Shown: positions 1-8,659, counted from the first letter of the stretch. The stretch is DNA of 40,253 nt from an uncultured Ruminococcus sp. (GCA_902785355.1 CACZYF010000012.1:1-40253), one strand, 5' to 3'. Program-made: numbers and translations. The notes: generated by a model from the letters alone, not told the origin.

Positions 1-127
1 GGTTGGAAATCCCCTCGCGAGTTCCTTTACCATTTCCTCAATACCAGCGAGGTCATCTTTTCTTGAATTTGTGTAACACATCATTGACAAACCAACATAA
101 GTGAGCTATTACGGCGGTGTTGTTTTA

Positions 128-157
128 TTGACAACCCGCTTCTGTATATGGTACAAT
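128..157 (+). promoter_or_regulatory. Sigma-A promoter for the glycosyltransferase gene
   Basis: The -35 is TTGACA (128-133) and the -10 is TACAAT (152-157), separated by 18 bases. A TG one base upstream of the -10 makes it an extended -10. It lies about 75 bases before the start codon at 233. The rest of 1-205 shows no convincing gene. Confidence 0.7.
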
Positions 158-232
158 ATACAGTTGGAATCAATATATTATTAGCTATATCTGCGAGGCG
201 TTTCGATGCCGATCGCAGGAAAGAGGAAGGTT

Positions 233-2950
233 ATGACTGTATCTGTTATTATTCCTTATATCGAGAGCGGCGATATGATCCGGAAAACCGCCGACTCGGT
301 AAATAATCAGAAGAAGGTAAGCGACGGCATCCTGAACATGTTGGTCGTCGATATCACGCCCGAGCAGGACGCTTCGGCGAAGCTGAGCGCTTATCATAAC
401 GCCCGCGTGATCGCCGCGCCCGACTGTGAGAACGAGGCGCAGGCGTATAACCGCGCTTTGAAGGAGCTATCCTCCGACTATGCCGTATTTGCGCGTCCCG
501 GCGACGTATTCGGCAGCCACTTCTTTATGAACGCATTAAAGGCGGTGGGGGAGAACAAGCCATACGTGTTTGCCTCTCCGATGCGTTTCTGTATCAATCC
601 GGTGTACAGCCGCTATAAGTATATCAACCGCACCAACGTTCTGCCGCAGTATGAGAATACCGTGGTGGATATCCGCTTGAATCCGAGCTTCTTACAGTTC
701 GAGATCGACGGCAACATCATCCGCTCCGACGTCTTGAAGCAGTATCCCGCCGACGATTCTCTGCTGTATGAGTATTTTCATGATGTAATGATCCGTCTGC
801 AGAAGGATCACCCGACCTATTACGCGATGGGTAAGGCGAACTTCAACACCTTCATGCCGCTGAGTGACGATTCGGCGTACTTTGTACCCTCCAATCATAT
901 CGAGTGGTATAAGAAGTCGATCGACGAGTTTCTGTTGCCGCTGGCTGAGCGCGAGACCCTCCCCGACGGTACCTTGCCTTATCCGATCCAGTACTACCTG
1001 ATGTACGCGGTGTCTTCGCGCTTTCTCGCGAACCAGAACAACCGCAACAAGCGCAACATGAACGAAGAAGAGCTGCAGGAGTTCTTTGCCGCCTGTAAGA
1101 AGGTGCTGAACCTGCTCGACGACAGCATGGTGCTCGACGCGGGCAAGTACAAGGCGCTGGGCTACTTCGAAGAGACCGCAGAGATGTTCTACATGCTCAA
1201 GTATGATCAGACCCTCGAGACCATGCCCCAGCACCTGAGCGAAGGCAACGAGGATATCGCCCTCGACTGCGCCGACGTCGCCGTCGTGCGTATGCAGGGT
1301 CAGCGCGTCGGTCTGCACGTGCTGGATTACAGCGACGGCAAGCTGCTGCTGGACGGCTCCTTCCGCCGCGTGTTCAACCTCGAGAATATCAAGCTCTATG
1401 CCGTGTGGAACGGTAAGCGGATCGATCTGGAGGATATCGACCGTTATTCGCTGACCAAGTTCTTCGGCATCAGTGCGTTCAAGAAATTCACCTTCCATCT
1501 GGAGCTGCCGATCGATGACGCCAGAGCGAAGCAGAAGCTGAGCTTCTTCGCCGAGTATAAGCATACCCACGTCCCGCTGCAGTATTCCTTCCTGCACCAT
1601 TGGGCGAAGTTCACCCTCAACCCCGAGGGCAGCTACTGGCGCTTTAATAAATATATGGCGACCATCGTCGAGAACCGCGATATCATCATCGAGCACGCCT
1701 CCGCCTCCAAGACGCTCAAGCGTGAGCTCAGGTATCTGCCGCGCGTGTTCATGGAGAGCGGCAGAACCTTCATCACCCGTATCCAGTACTGGCTGACCCG
1801 TCCGTTCTATAAGCATAAGCGCATCTGGCTGATGTACGACAAGCTCTATAAGGGCGGCGACAGCTGTGAGTATCTGTACCGCTACTGTAAGGATAAGCAC
1901 GACGGCGTTACCCGCTACTATATCATCGATAAGAACACCTCCGACTATAAGCAGATGAAGAAGGACGGACTGCATCCCGTCAAGACCGGTTCCCTGAAAC
2001 ATAAGATGGCGTTCCTCAACGCGGATATCGCGCTGATCACCAACTCCCAGTGTTTTCCGTTCAACGGCTACAGCCTTGATAAATCCCGCTTCATCCGCGA
2101 TCTGTGCAACTTCCCGACGATGTGCTTACAACACGGTCTGTCGGTGCAGAAGTGCGCGATGGCGCAGCAGCGGATCATCGATAATACGCGGATGTACTTC
2201 ATCGCCTCGAAATACGAGGAGAAGAACCTTAACCATCACGCTTACGCCTACAAGGACACCGGTATTCTGAAGATGACCGGTATCGGCCGCTATGACGGCT
2301 TGATCAATAATGATCAGAAGCAGATCCTGATCACCCCGACATGGCGTATGTACAATGCGATGCCCGTCACCACCAGCGAGGGCGAGCAGCGCTCCTATAA
2401 CCCCGAGTTCAAGACCACGGTCTACTACCGTATCTATAACGATCTGATCAATAATCAAAAGCTGATCGAGACCGCTAAGCGCACCGGCTACGCGATCAAG
2501 TATCTGCTGCATCCGATCCTCAGCGCTCAGGTCGACGATTATACTCCCGATCCCTATGTAGAGGTCATCTCCTCGGTCGGCGATATGAGCTATGAGAAGA
2601 TCCTCACCGAGTCGAGCCTCATGGTGACCGATTACTCCGGCGTCCAGTTCGACTTTGCGTATATGAAGAAGCCGGTGGTCTACTTCCACCCCGACGAGCT
2701 TCCCGCTCACTATGACGACGGCGGATTCTTCTACGACACGATGGGCTTCGGTGAGATCTGCACCACCTCCGATAAGCTAATCGACACCCTCTGTGACTAT
2801 ATGGAGAACGGCTGCCGGATGAAGCCCGAGTACATCGCCCGCGTGGACGACTTCTATCACTACGACGACCATAACGCCTGCGCCCGTATCTACGACGAGA
2901 TCATGAAGTTCCAGAAGCAGGTCGATCGCGACAAGCTCAGGGTCAAATAA
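233..2950 (+). CDS. GT2 glycosyltransferase fused to CDP-glycerol glycerophosphotransferase (teichoic-acid-type polymerase)
   Basis: Probable cytoplasmic-face enzyme of 905 residues for a teichoic-acid-like surface polymer. Residues 1 to about 220 look like a family-2 glycosyltransferase: the opening VSVIIPY strand, the NEAQAYNRAL helix and an RPGD turn where a DxD-like site would lie. Residues from about 530 to the end look like the TagB/TagF glycerophosphotransferase family (Pfam Glyphos_transf): LMYDKLYKGGDS, LQHGLS near residue 632, TPTWR, and VTDYSGVQFDFAY near residue 798. The middle region (about 220-500) is unassigned. I chose ATG 233 over the in-frame ATG at 206 because AGGAAAGAGGAAGG lies directly upstream of 233. 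The gene has its own promoter and a terminator shared with the convergent acyltransferase gene. Polymer chemistry (glycerol or other polyol phosphate) cannot be read from the sequence. Confidence 0.85.
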   Translation: MTVSVIIPYIESGDMIRKTADSVNNQKKVSDGILNMLVVDITPEQDASAKLSAYHNARVIAAPDCENEAQAYNRALKELSSDYAVFARPGDVFGSHFFMNALKAVGENKPYVFASPMRFCINPVYSRYKYINRTNVLPQYENTVVDIRLNPSFLQFEIDGNIIRSDVLKQYPADDSLLYEYFHDVMIRLQKDHPTYYAMGKANFNTFMPLSDDSAYFVPSNHIEWYKKSIDEFLLPLAERETLPDGTLPYPIQYYLMYAVSSRFLANQNNRNKRNMNEEELQEFFAACKKVLNLLDDSMVLDAGKYKALGYFEETAEMFYMLKYDQTLETMPQHLSEGNEDIALDCADVAVVRMQGQRVGLHVLDYSDGKLLLDGSFRRVFNLENIKLYAVWNGKRIDLEDIDRYSLTKFFGISAFKKFTFHLELPIDDARAKQKLSFFAEYKHTHVPLQYSFLHHWAKFTLNPEGSYWRFNKYMATIVENRDIIIEHASASKTLKRELRYLPRVFMESGRTFITRIQYWLTRPFYKHKRIWLMYDKLYKGGDSCEYLYRYCKDKHDGVTRYYIIDKNTSDYKQMKKDGLHPVKTGSLKHKMAFLNADIALITNSQCFPFNGYSLDKSRFIRDLCNFPTMCLQHGLSVQKCAMAQQRIIDNTRMYFIASKYEEKNLNHHAYAYKDTGILKMTGIGRYDGLINNDQKQILITPTWRMYNAMPVTTSEGEQRSYNPEFKTTVYYRIYNDLINNQKLIETAKRTGYAIKYLLHPILSAQVDDYTPDPYVEVISSVGDMSYEKILTESSLMVTDYSGVQFDFAYMKKPVVYFHPDELPAHYDDGGFFYDTMGFGEICTTSDKLIDTLCDYMENGCRMKPEYIARVDDFYHYDDHNACARIYDEIMKFQKQVDRDKLRVK

Positions 2951-2981
2951 CAGCGATAGGATAACCTATTACAGATAACAG

Positions 2982-3018
2982 AAAAGCTCACGGTTCCGAT
3001 ACAGAGCCGTGAGCTTTT
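2982..3018. terminator. Bidirectional intrinsic terminator
   Basis: A perfect 12-base stem, AAAAGCTCACGG (2982-2993) with CCGTGAGCTTTT (3007-3018), with T-rich sequence after it on the plus strand. It sits between two convergent genes and can serve both. Confidence 0.8.
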
Positions 3019-3035
3019 AGCATTGTTTTTTGGGA

Positions 3036-4178
3036 TTATTTTGCGGTTTTCTTTCGCTTTCTCTGAGCGCGGAGCTCCTCCCAATTCTTGGGCTTTCTCT
3101 GCATGTACGCCATGAAGTAATCGCACAGCTTGCGGACGACGACGCACAGCGCTAATGAGAACACGAAGCTGCCGAAGTACAGCATGATGTAGTGCTTATC
3201 GCTGATTTCGAATACGCGGTCGAGATAGCTGTTGATGTTCAGGTAGATCATGTAGTATTCCATCGAATAGATGCCGACGAATTCGAAGAAATTGCGCAGC
3301 AGATTGCCCCTGCCGCGATGTCTGAGCTCGGTACAAATGAATGAGTCCAACACTACCAGGCTGATGCCTAAGGGACAGCTCGCATAGCGCCAGATGAACA
3401 TATACATGGTTTCCATATCTTTGTTGTACGCGGGATTGATGGCTTTAGCGATCGCGCCGAAGTTGCCGATGATGAACAGCATCCCCACCGCAACGGCAAG
3501 GAACGCCCATAGCCAGTGGCGGCTGATCTCTCGCTTTTCCATCACGAACTTGCCCGCCCAGATACCGATGATGAATACCGGTACGCGGCACAGACCGATC
3601 TCCCAGAAATCGTAGTAGTAGGGTGAGACCGCTCTGACGGTGAAGGTGAAGGCAACCACGAGGGCGACCAGCCCGAGCATACCGCCTAAGCGGAAGCGCT
3701 CGATGATCTTGTAGAAGATCGGAAACGCGATGTACAGTACCAGTATCAGCGAGATGAACCAGAATACGCGTTCACCTCTGAAATAGAAGTATGTAAAGGA
3801 GATGCGTTTCAGATACGCGGGAAATCCCGACTGGTAACGTCCCTCAACGTAGCGGATCGAGAAGAACACGATGCCGATCAACAGCGCTGTCGGCAGTACG
3901 CGCATCAGGCGCTTTTTCCAGAAGTTGAGCAGCTTACCGTCCTTCGTGAACGAGAAGAACAGCCCGACTCCCGACAGGAAAAGAAACATGTCAACGCCGA
4001 CGTTGCCGGTCCCTTTAAAGAACTTGAACGCATCGATCAGAAACTTGTTATCGGTATAAGGCTTGAGCGTAAGCTCGAACGAGTGGAACAGTCCGATCCA
4101 CAGCGTTGCGATACCGAAGATGACGTTGCGCGCTTCGCTGATTGCGAAGAGGTTGAACGTCTTTTTCGCTTTGGTCAT
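3036..4178 (-). CDS. Acyltransferase family 3 membrane protein
   Basis: Multi-pass integral membrane protein of 380 residues, resembling the acyltransferase-3 (Acyl_transf_3) family, which moves acyl groups onto sugars or surface polymers. The family-like N-terminal helix carries a histidine (WIGLFHSFE) and is followed by GNVGVDMFLFLSGVGL, the usual second-helix signature. About ten hydrophobic segments follow and the tail is basic (RKRKKTAK). AGGAGG precedes the ATG, and a near-consensus promoter lies upstream. It converges on the teichoic-type polymerase gene, so modification of that polymer is a reasonable guess but is not shown. The acceptor is unknown. Confidence 0.8.
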   Translation of the reverse strand: MTKAKKTFNLFAISEARNVIFGIATLWIGLFHSFELTLKPYTDNKFLIDAFKFFKGTGNVGVDMFLFLSGVGLFFSFTKDGKLLNFWKKRLMRVLPTALLIGIVFFSIRYVEGRYQSGFPAYLKRISFTYFYFRGERVFWFISLILVLYIAFPIFYKIIERFRLGGMLGLVALVVAFTFTVRAVSPYYYDFWEIGLCRVPVFIIGIWAGKFVMEKREISRHWLWAFLAVAVGMLFIIGNFGAIAKAINPAYNKDMETMYMFIWRYASCPLGISLVVLDSFICTELRHRGRGNLLRNFFEFVGIYSMEYYMIYLNINSYLDRVFEISDKHYIMLYFGSFVFSLALCVVVRKLCDYFMAYMQRKPKNWEELRAQRKRKKTAK

Positions 4179-4236
4179 TCATATACCTCCTGTCACCTGT
4201 TAAGGCGGAGTGAATTTATTATCAGATAACAGTTAG

Positions 4237-4265
4237 AGTATAACAATAAAAACCCGCTGTGTCAA
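4237..4265 (-). promoter_or_regulatory. Sigma-A promoter for the acyltransferase gene
   Basis: On the minus strand, TTGACA (plus 4260-4265), 17 bases, then TATACT (plus 4237-4242). The predicted leader is about 50 bases. Confidence 0.75.
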
Positions 4266-4302
4266 TTTTGTTGCGTTTTTGTAATCTGTCGTTGGGGTCG
4301 GC

Positions 4303-4331
4303 TTGACTTTTCGCCGGGATAACGGCATAAT
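4303..4331 (+). promoter_or_regulatory. Sigma-A promoter for rqcH
   Basis: TTGACT (4303-4308), a 17-base spacer and CATAAT (4326-4331). It sits about 35 bases before the rqcH start codon. Confidence 0.65.
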
Positions 4332-4366
4332 AGATGGAGAATTTGTAGATTGTTTTGGAGGAAGCT

Positions 4367-6055
4367 ATGGCTTTTGACGGTGTAATGATGACGATGGTAC
4401 GGCGCGAGATGAGCGATGTCCTGCTCGGTTCGCGCGTCAGCCAGATTTACCAGCCCGCACGCGACGAGCTGGTCTTTTCGTTCCGCACGCAGGAGGGAAC
4501 GCGAAAGGTGCTGATCCGCCTGTCCGATTCGCCTCGCGTACACCTTTCGACCTGCTCGATCGAGAATCCGCCCGTACCGCCGATGCTGTGTATGCTGCTG
4601 CGCAAGCGGCTGGGCGGCGCACGGCTCGACGATATCACCCAGCCGAAGAACGAGCGCGTCCTGTGTCTGCACTTCGAGGCGGTCAACGAGATCGGCGACA
4701 GAGAGAAACTGCGCCTGTATATCGAGATCATGGGGCGTTACTCCAACGCCGTGCTGACCGACGGCGAGGATCGGGTGATCGACACCGTGCGCCGGATCGA
4801 TTTCTCGACGTCCGAGGAGCGCGTGCTTCTGCCGAAGCTCCCTTACGAGCTCCCCGCAATGCAGGATAAGCTGTGTATCGAGGAGCATGAGCCCGAAGAG
4901 ATCGCCTCGGCGATCGAAGAGCGCGGCGGCGACGACCGCGCCGTGCTGAATACGATCCAAGGCATCTCGCCGATGATCGCCCGCGAGCTGTGTTACCGTG
5001 CCGGGGACAGCGATATGACCGCTCAGGTAACATGGCTGAAGGCGCTGGTCGAACAAGGCAGGGGAGAGCCGACGCTCGTGTATAAGGCGGACGGTTCCCC
5101 GATGGATTTCTGCTTCATGGATATCCGCCAGTATGAAGGGGCGCTGACCACTAAGCGCTTTGACTCCTACGGCGAGCTTCTCGATACCTTTTTCTCCGAC
5201 CGCGACCGAATCGCCCGCATGAAGGCGAAGTCGTCCGATCTGAATAAGCTCTTGAACAATACCGTTGACCGCCTGTCGCGCAAGATCAATCTGCAACGAG
5301 CGGATCTCAAGAAGTGTGCAGACCGCGAGCAGTTGCGTATGAAGGGCGATCTCTTACAGGCGAACCTGTACCGCATCGAACGCGGAGCATCCGCTGTAAC
5401 GGTCGAGAATTTCTATGCAGAGGATAATGCTCCGTTGACTATCCGCCTCAATCCCACGATCTCCCCCGCGATGAACGCCCAGCGCTTTTATAAAGAGTAT
5501 AATAAAGCAAAGACCCGCGAGACGATGCTGACGCAGCAGATCGAGCGTGCGACACAGGAGCTCAGTTATATCGAGAGCGTACAGGATATGCTATCCCGAT
5601 GTGAGACCGAGGCGGAGCTTTCCGCGATCCGTGCCGAGCTGCGCGAGCAGGGTTATATCAAGGCGCAGAAGAATACCGTCAAGCGTAAGGACAAGCCCCT
5701 CCCGCCGATCGAATATCGAAGCTCCGACGGCTTCCGAATCCTCGTCGGACGCAATAACAAGCAGAACGATCAACTCACCCTTCGCACGGCGCAGAAGAAT
5801 GATCTGTGGCTGCATACCAAGGGCATCCACGGTACCCATGTGATCATCGTCGCGGACGGCAGAGAGATCACCGATACCGCGGTCCTCGAAGCCGCGCAGA
5901 TCGCCGCCGCCCACAGCAAGGGTCGTGACAGCGCGCAGGTTCCCGTCGATTACACCCGCGTCAAGCACGTCAGCAAGCCTGCGGGAGCACTGCCCGGTAA
6001 GGTCATCTACGTTAACTATAAAACGGTGTACGTTACGCCGAAAACCCCTCAATAA
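4367..6055 (+). CDS. rqcH: RqcH, NFACT-family ribosome quality control factor
   Basis: Homologue of bacterial RqcH (Rqc2/NEMF family). In Bacillus this protein binds obstructed 50S subunits and recruits tRNA-Ala to add C-terminal alanine tails that mark nascent chains for degradation. The 562-residue product shows an NFACT-N domain (about 1-270, starting FDGVMMTMVRREM), a long charged coiled-coil region (about 280-430) and an NFACT-R domain with DLWLHTKGIHGTHVII near residue 480. The tRNA-binding Asp-Arg pair of the family appears as Glu96-Arg97 (KNERVL). The start is ATG 4367, since GGAGG lies five bases upstream; a TTG at 4355 lies inside that ribosome binding site region. It has its own promoter and terminator. 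Confidence 0.9.
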   Translation: MAFDGVMMTMVRREMSDVLLGSRVSQIYQPARDELVFSFRTQEGTRKVLIRLSDSPRVHLSTCSIENPPVPPMLCMLLRKRLGGARLDDITQPKNERVLCLHFEAVNEIGDREKLRLYIEIMGRYSNAVLTDGEDRVIDTVRRIDFSTSEERVLLPKLPYELPAMQDKLCIEEHEPEEIASAIEERGGDDRAVLNTIQGISPMIARELCYRAGDSDMTAQVTWLKALVEQGRGEPTLVYKADGSPMDFCFMDIRQYEGALTTKRFDSYGELLDTFFSDRDRIARMKAKSSDLNKLLNNTVDRLSRKINLQRADLKKCADREQLRMKGDLLQANLYRIERGASAVTVENFYAEDNAPLTIRLNPTISPAMNAQRFYKEYNKAKTRETMLTQQIERATQELSYIESVQDMLSRCETEAELSAIRAELREQGYIKAQKNTVKRKDKPLPPIEYRSSDGFRILVGRNNKQNDQLTLRTAQKNDLWLHTKGIHGTHVIIVADGREITDTAVLEAAQIAAAHSKGRDSAQVPVDYTRVKHVSKPAGALPGKVIYVNYKTVYVTPKTPQ

Positions 6056-6060
6056 CCGCA

Positions 6061-6092
6061 AAGCCGAGACTGTGATCAGCCTCGGCTTTTTT
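6061..6092 (+). terminator. Intrinsic terminator of rqcH
   Basis: Stem AAGCCGAG-A-CTG (6061-6072) with CAG-C-CTCGGCTT (6077-6088) and loop TGAT, followed by TTTTTT ending at 6092. One internal mismatch. Confidence 0.85.
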
Positions 6093-6153
6093 ATTGTAAT
6101 GCACTTGAACGATCTCGTTCGGGAGCCGTGGAAATCTCAGCAAAATCCATCGG

Positions 6154-6840
6154 CTAAGATTTCCTTTTTAATGTACGCAGGTATGCTTTATGTTCGTCGG
6201 TAACGCGGTAGCTCTCGATCGCCTTTTGAATGGCTTTGTTGTGCGTCCATATCTCGAGCTTTTTCTCCTCTATACACGGCACGGTCGCTTCATACTGCTT
6301 TGCGAGTGCTGTCGCGATGTACCACGCCTGCATCATCCGAACATAGTACTCCTTACTCTGTACCGCGGCGACCTTTTCGATGTAACTTGGATCAAAACGG
6401 TCGTCAAGGAAGTAGTTCATCAGGCAGAGGATGCCGTAGCGCACGGTGTAGGGGAGAGCGGAACGCAGCCAGCGGTCGATGTGCGGCAGCAGTCGTTCCG
6501 GCTCGCGGTCGAACGCCTTGATACGCATGGAGTCGGTCAGCGCCCAGCTGTTGAGGTATGGCAGGAGCCGCTCGACCTCTCTGAGCCCATTATCGAAGTC
6601 GCGGATATAACCGATGATGAAGCTGTGCAGCTGGTATTCTTCGAAAAATTCGTGAGGGAGCTTGCCGATAAATTCCGTCGCTTCCCGCGTGTCTTTCAGC
6701 TCCTTGGCGAGCTTTCGCAGAGCGGGGATCCGCACGCCGATGATCGTATTCGGATCGACCGTAGGATTCAGCTTGATCGAACCTGCCTGATAGCCCCTGT
6801 CCTGTAGGACAAACAGCTTTTTCTGTATGTCGGTCATCAT
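6154..6840 (-). CDS. AlkD-like DNA alkylation repair protein (HEAT-repeat glycosylase)
   Basis: All-helical 228-residue protein matching the DNA alkylation repair family, whose studied member AlkD removes N3- and N7-alkylated purines from DNA. Visible signs are the tandem helical repeats, SWALTDSM (an aromatic-plus-Asp pair resembling the AlkD Trp109/Asp113 site) and RYGILCLMNYFL. The length is normal for the family. The ATG at 6840 overlaps the trxB stop in an ATGA, so the two genes are probably translationally coupled; a second ATG follows immediately and could also be used. Pairing with thioredoxin reductase suggests a joint response to chemical stress, which is inference. Confidence 0.82.
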   Translation of the reverse strand: MMTDIQKKLFVLQDRGYQAGSIKLNPTVDPNTIIGVRIPALRKLAKELKDTREATEFIGKLPHEFFEEYQLHSFIIGYIRDFDNGLREVERLLPYLNSWALTDSMRIKAFDREPERLLPHIDRWLRSALPYTVRYGILCLMNYFLDDRFDPSYIEKVAAVQSKEYYVRMMQAWYIATALAKQYEATVPCIEEKKLEIWTHNKAIQKAIESYRVTDEHKAYLRTLKRKS

Positions 6841-7745
6841 TTGACCGCTAGGTATTCCTGTGCCGCCGTTGCCGCCTGAGCGCCGTCCGCACAGGCGGTG
6901 ATGATCTGGCGCAGGGTCTTTTGGCGCGTATCGCCCGCGGCGTAGAGTCCCGCGGTCTTGGTGCGCATCTCGTCATCGGTAACGATATAGCCGCGCTCGT
7001 CCAGCTCAACCAACTCAGCGAACAGATCGTTGTCGGGGATCAGTCCGATCGCCTCGAACACGCCGCTGACTTCGAGATCGGAGATTTCTTCGGTGTCGAG
7101 ATTCTTTACCGTCAGCGCAGAAACGCGCTTCTCGCCCTTGATCTCCAGCGGGATGTGGCGGGGCATGAGATGGATATTGTCGATATCCTCAAGCTTGTCC
7201 AGATAGCTTTTCGTTGCGGTCGGATGCTCGCGGCGGAAGATCAGGTACACTTCCTCGCAGAGCTTCGACAAATAGATCGCGTCGCCCAGCGCCGAGTTGC
7301 CCGCGCCGATGACCGCGACCTTCTTCTTACGGAAGAAGCCGCCGTCGCATACCGCGCACCAGCTGATGCCTCTGCCGCGCAGCGCGTCCTCGCCGGTGAT
7401 ACCGAGCTCGCGCCGGCGAACGCCGTTGGCGATGATGACGGTTTTAGTTGTGAAGCTGTCCGCGTTGGTCGAGACGGTAAATACGTTGTTCTCCTTAGCC
7501 AGACTTGTCACGTCGGCAGAGTAGCTCTCTACACCCAGCGCGTCAACCTGTGCCTTCATGTTGGCAGCAAGCTCAAAGCCCTCGATCTCCTTGTAGGACG
7601 GGTAGTTCTCGATGGTGGAGGTCAGCGCCGCTTGTCCGCCGAAGCCGCCCTTCTCGATGATGAGGGTCGAGAGACCCGCGCGGGAGGCGTAGATCGCCGC
7701 GGTCATGCCCGCAACGCCGCCGCCGATGATGATAAGGTCATACAT
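6837..7745 (-). CDS. trxB: Thioredoxin reductase-like flavoprotein
   Basis: Cytoplasmic FAD enzyme of 302 residues that should reduce thioredoxin (trxA, divergent, 125 bases away). FAD sites are GGGVAG (8-13) and the C-terminal GLYAAGDTRQK (266-276). The redox pair is Cys130-Ala-Val-Cys133. The pyridine-nucleotide loop GAGNSALGDA (147-156) keeps GxGxxA. The usual NADPH 2'-phosphate motif HRRxxxR is altered to FRREHPT (170-176), losing the His and the last Arg. The physiological electron donor is therefore uncertain: NADPH, NADH or reduced ferredoxin. AAAGGAG precedes the ATG. Confidence 0.88.
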   Translation of the reverse strand: MYDLIIIGGGVAGMTAAIYASRAGLSTLIIEKGGFGGQAALTSTIENYPSYKEIEGFELAANMKAQVDALGVESYSADVTSLAKENNVFTVSTNADSFTTKTVIIANGVRRRELGITGEDALRGRGISWCAVCDGGFFRKKKVAVIGAGNSALGDAIYLSKLCEEVYLIFRREHPTATKSYLDKLEDIDNIHLMPRHIPLEIKGEKRVSALTVKNLDTEEISDLEVSGVFEAIGLIPDNDLFAELVELDERGYIVTDDEMRTKTAGLYAAGDTRQKTLRQIITACADGAQAATAAQEYLAVK

Positions 7746-7831
7746 AATGATCGCTCCTTTACTGATATTAGTATTGATGATAACGGTGGAAAAATATTCA
7801 TATATTATCTATAGATTTCTTGAATGATCTA

Positions 7832-7840
7832 TGATATAAT
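7832..7840 (+). promoter_or_regulatory. Extended -10 promoter for trxA
   Basis: TGA followed by TATAAT (7835-7840). There is no good -35 at the right distance (TAGATT at 7812-7817), so the TGn element probably compensates. Confidence 0.5.
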
Positions 7841-7870
7841 CTGGAAAAATAAGAACGGAGGTTTTATATC

Positions 7871-8185
7871 ATGGCAGTTGAACATTTAACCGATAGTAAT
7901 TTTGCCGGGAAGATCGCTTCCGGTGTAACGCTGGTGGACTTTTTCGCGACATGGTGCGGCCCTTGTAAGATGCTCGGTCCCACGATCGAGGAAATCGGTG
8001 CCGAGTCCGACGGTTCCTTCGGCGTGTACAAGGTCGATATCGACGAGTGCGAGGATATCGCGATGGATTACGGTATCATGAGCGTGCCGACCCTGATCGT
8101 CTTTAAGGATGGCAAGGAGGCGGTACGCGCCGTCGGCGTACAGCCCAAGACCGCGATCCTCGACGCGATCAACAGCGTAAAATAA
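7871..8185 (+). CDS. trxA: Thioredoxin
   Basis: Small cytoplasmic dithiol carrier of 104 residues, the usual size. The active site is Trp28-Cys29-Gly30-Pro31-Cys32 after the VDFFAT strand. The cis-proline region reads MSVPTLIVFKDG. GGAGG lies nine bases before the ATG. It is divergent from trxB and followed by a terminator, so it is a one-gene unit. It likely serves ribonucleotide reductase, peroxidases and disulfide repair. Confidence 0.95.
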   Translation: MAVEHLTDSNFAGKIASGVTLVDFFATWCGPCKMLGPTIEEIGAESDGSFGVYKVDIDECEDIAMDYGIMSVPTLIVFKDGKEAVRAVGVQPKTAILDAINSVK

Positions 8186-8209
8186 TCCATTATTACCCAA
8201 ATGCAACAG

Positions 8210-8241
8210 CACCCGCTGCGGATTTCCGTAGCGGGTGTTTT
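8210..8241 (+). terminator. Intrinsic terminator of trxA
   Basis: Stem CACCCGCTGCGG (8210-8221) with CCGTAGCGGGTG (8226-8237), one G-T pair and loop ATTT, followed by TTTT. It lies between trxA and the convergent regulator gene. Confidence 0.85.
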
Positions 8242-8245
8242 CGCT

Positions 8246-8617
8246 CTACGCTTCGTTATAGTGAAAATAGTTCTTGATGGCGGCGAAGGACTTGTCCGAG
8301 ACGACATGCTCCATACGGCAGGCGTCCTCGGCGGCAGTCTCTTCATCCACGCCCATCTCCATGAGCATCTTGGTCAGGTATTTGTGGCGTTCATAGATCT
8401 TTTCCGCAACCTCTCTGCCGGTTTCGGTCAGGCTCAGCCCGCCTCCGTCGCCGACTTCGACGAAGCCGCCGTTGCGGAGAAGTCCGATCGCGCGGCTGAC
8501 CGAGGGCTTCGAGAAGCCCATCTCCTCGCCTACGTCGATCGCGCGTACAAAGCTCTTTTTCTGCGTCAAGAGTAGGATGGTTTCAAGATACATTTCTCCG
8601 GATTCCTGAAGCTTCAT
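8246..8617 (-). CDS. DtxR/MntR-family metal-dependent repressor
   Basis: DNA-binding repressor of 123 residues: a winged helix (about 1-65) and a dimerisation/metal domain (about 66-123), with no SH3 domain. The recognition helix FSKPSVSRA closely resembles that of DtxR (QSGPTVSQT). The metal ligands follow DtxR rather than MntR: Met9 in EMYLETI (MntR has Asp there), Cys100, Glu103 and His104 in DACRMEH, so ferrous iron is the likelier signal. Ancillary-site residues are mostly gone: DtxR Glu83 is Thr and His98 is Ala, although His78 remains. GGGAGG precedes the ATG. A DtxR-box-like core lies inside its own promoter, pointing to autoregulation. No uptake gene is adjacent. Confidence 0.87.
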   Translation of the reverse strand: MKLQESGEMYLETILLLTQKKSFVRAIDVGEEMGFSKPSVSRAIGLLRNGGFVEVGDGGGLSLTETGREVAEKIYERHKYLTKMLMEMGVDEETAAEDACRMEHVVSDKSFAAIKNYFHYNEA

Positions 8618-8659
8618 AACAGTTCCTCCCGATGATTCGGTTCTATCTAAGTTACCCTT

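Noticed and set aside
1-103. Minus-strand open stretch running off the left edge (reads ...DDLAGIEEMVKELARG...)
   Set aside because: No ribosome binding site or promoter could be placed before its possible ATGs and only about 30 codons are visible. It may be the 5' end of a gene outside the window, but this cannot be supported.
692-2002. Long minus-strand open frame inside the glycosyltransferase gene
   Set aside because: It is the mirror of a strongly biased coding frame, low in complexity (Val/Leu/Ala/Asp-rich), without ribosome binding site or family features.
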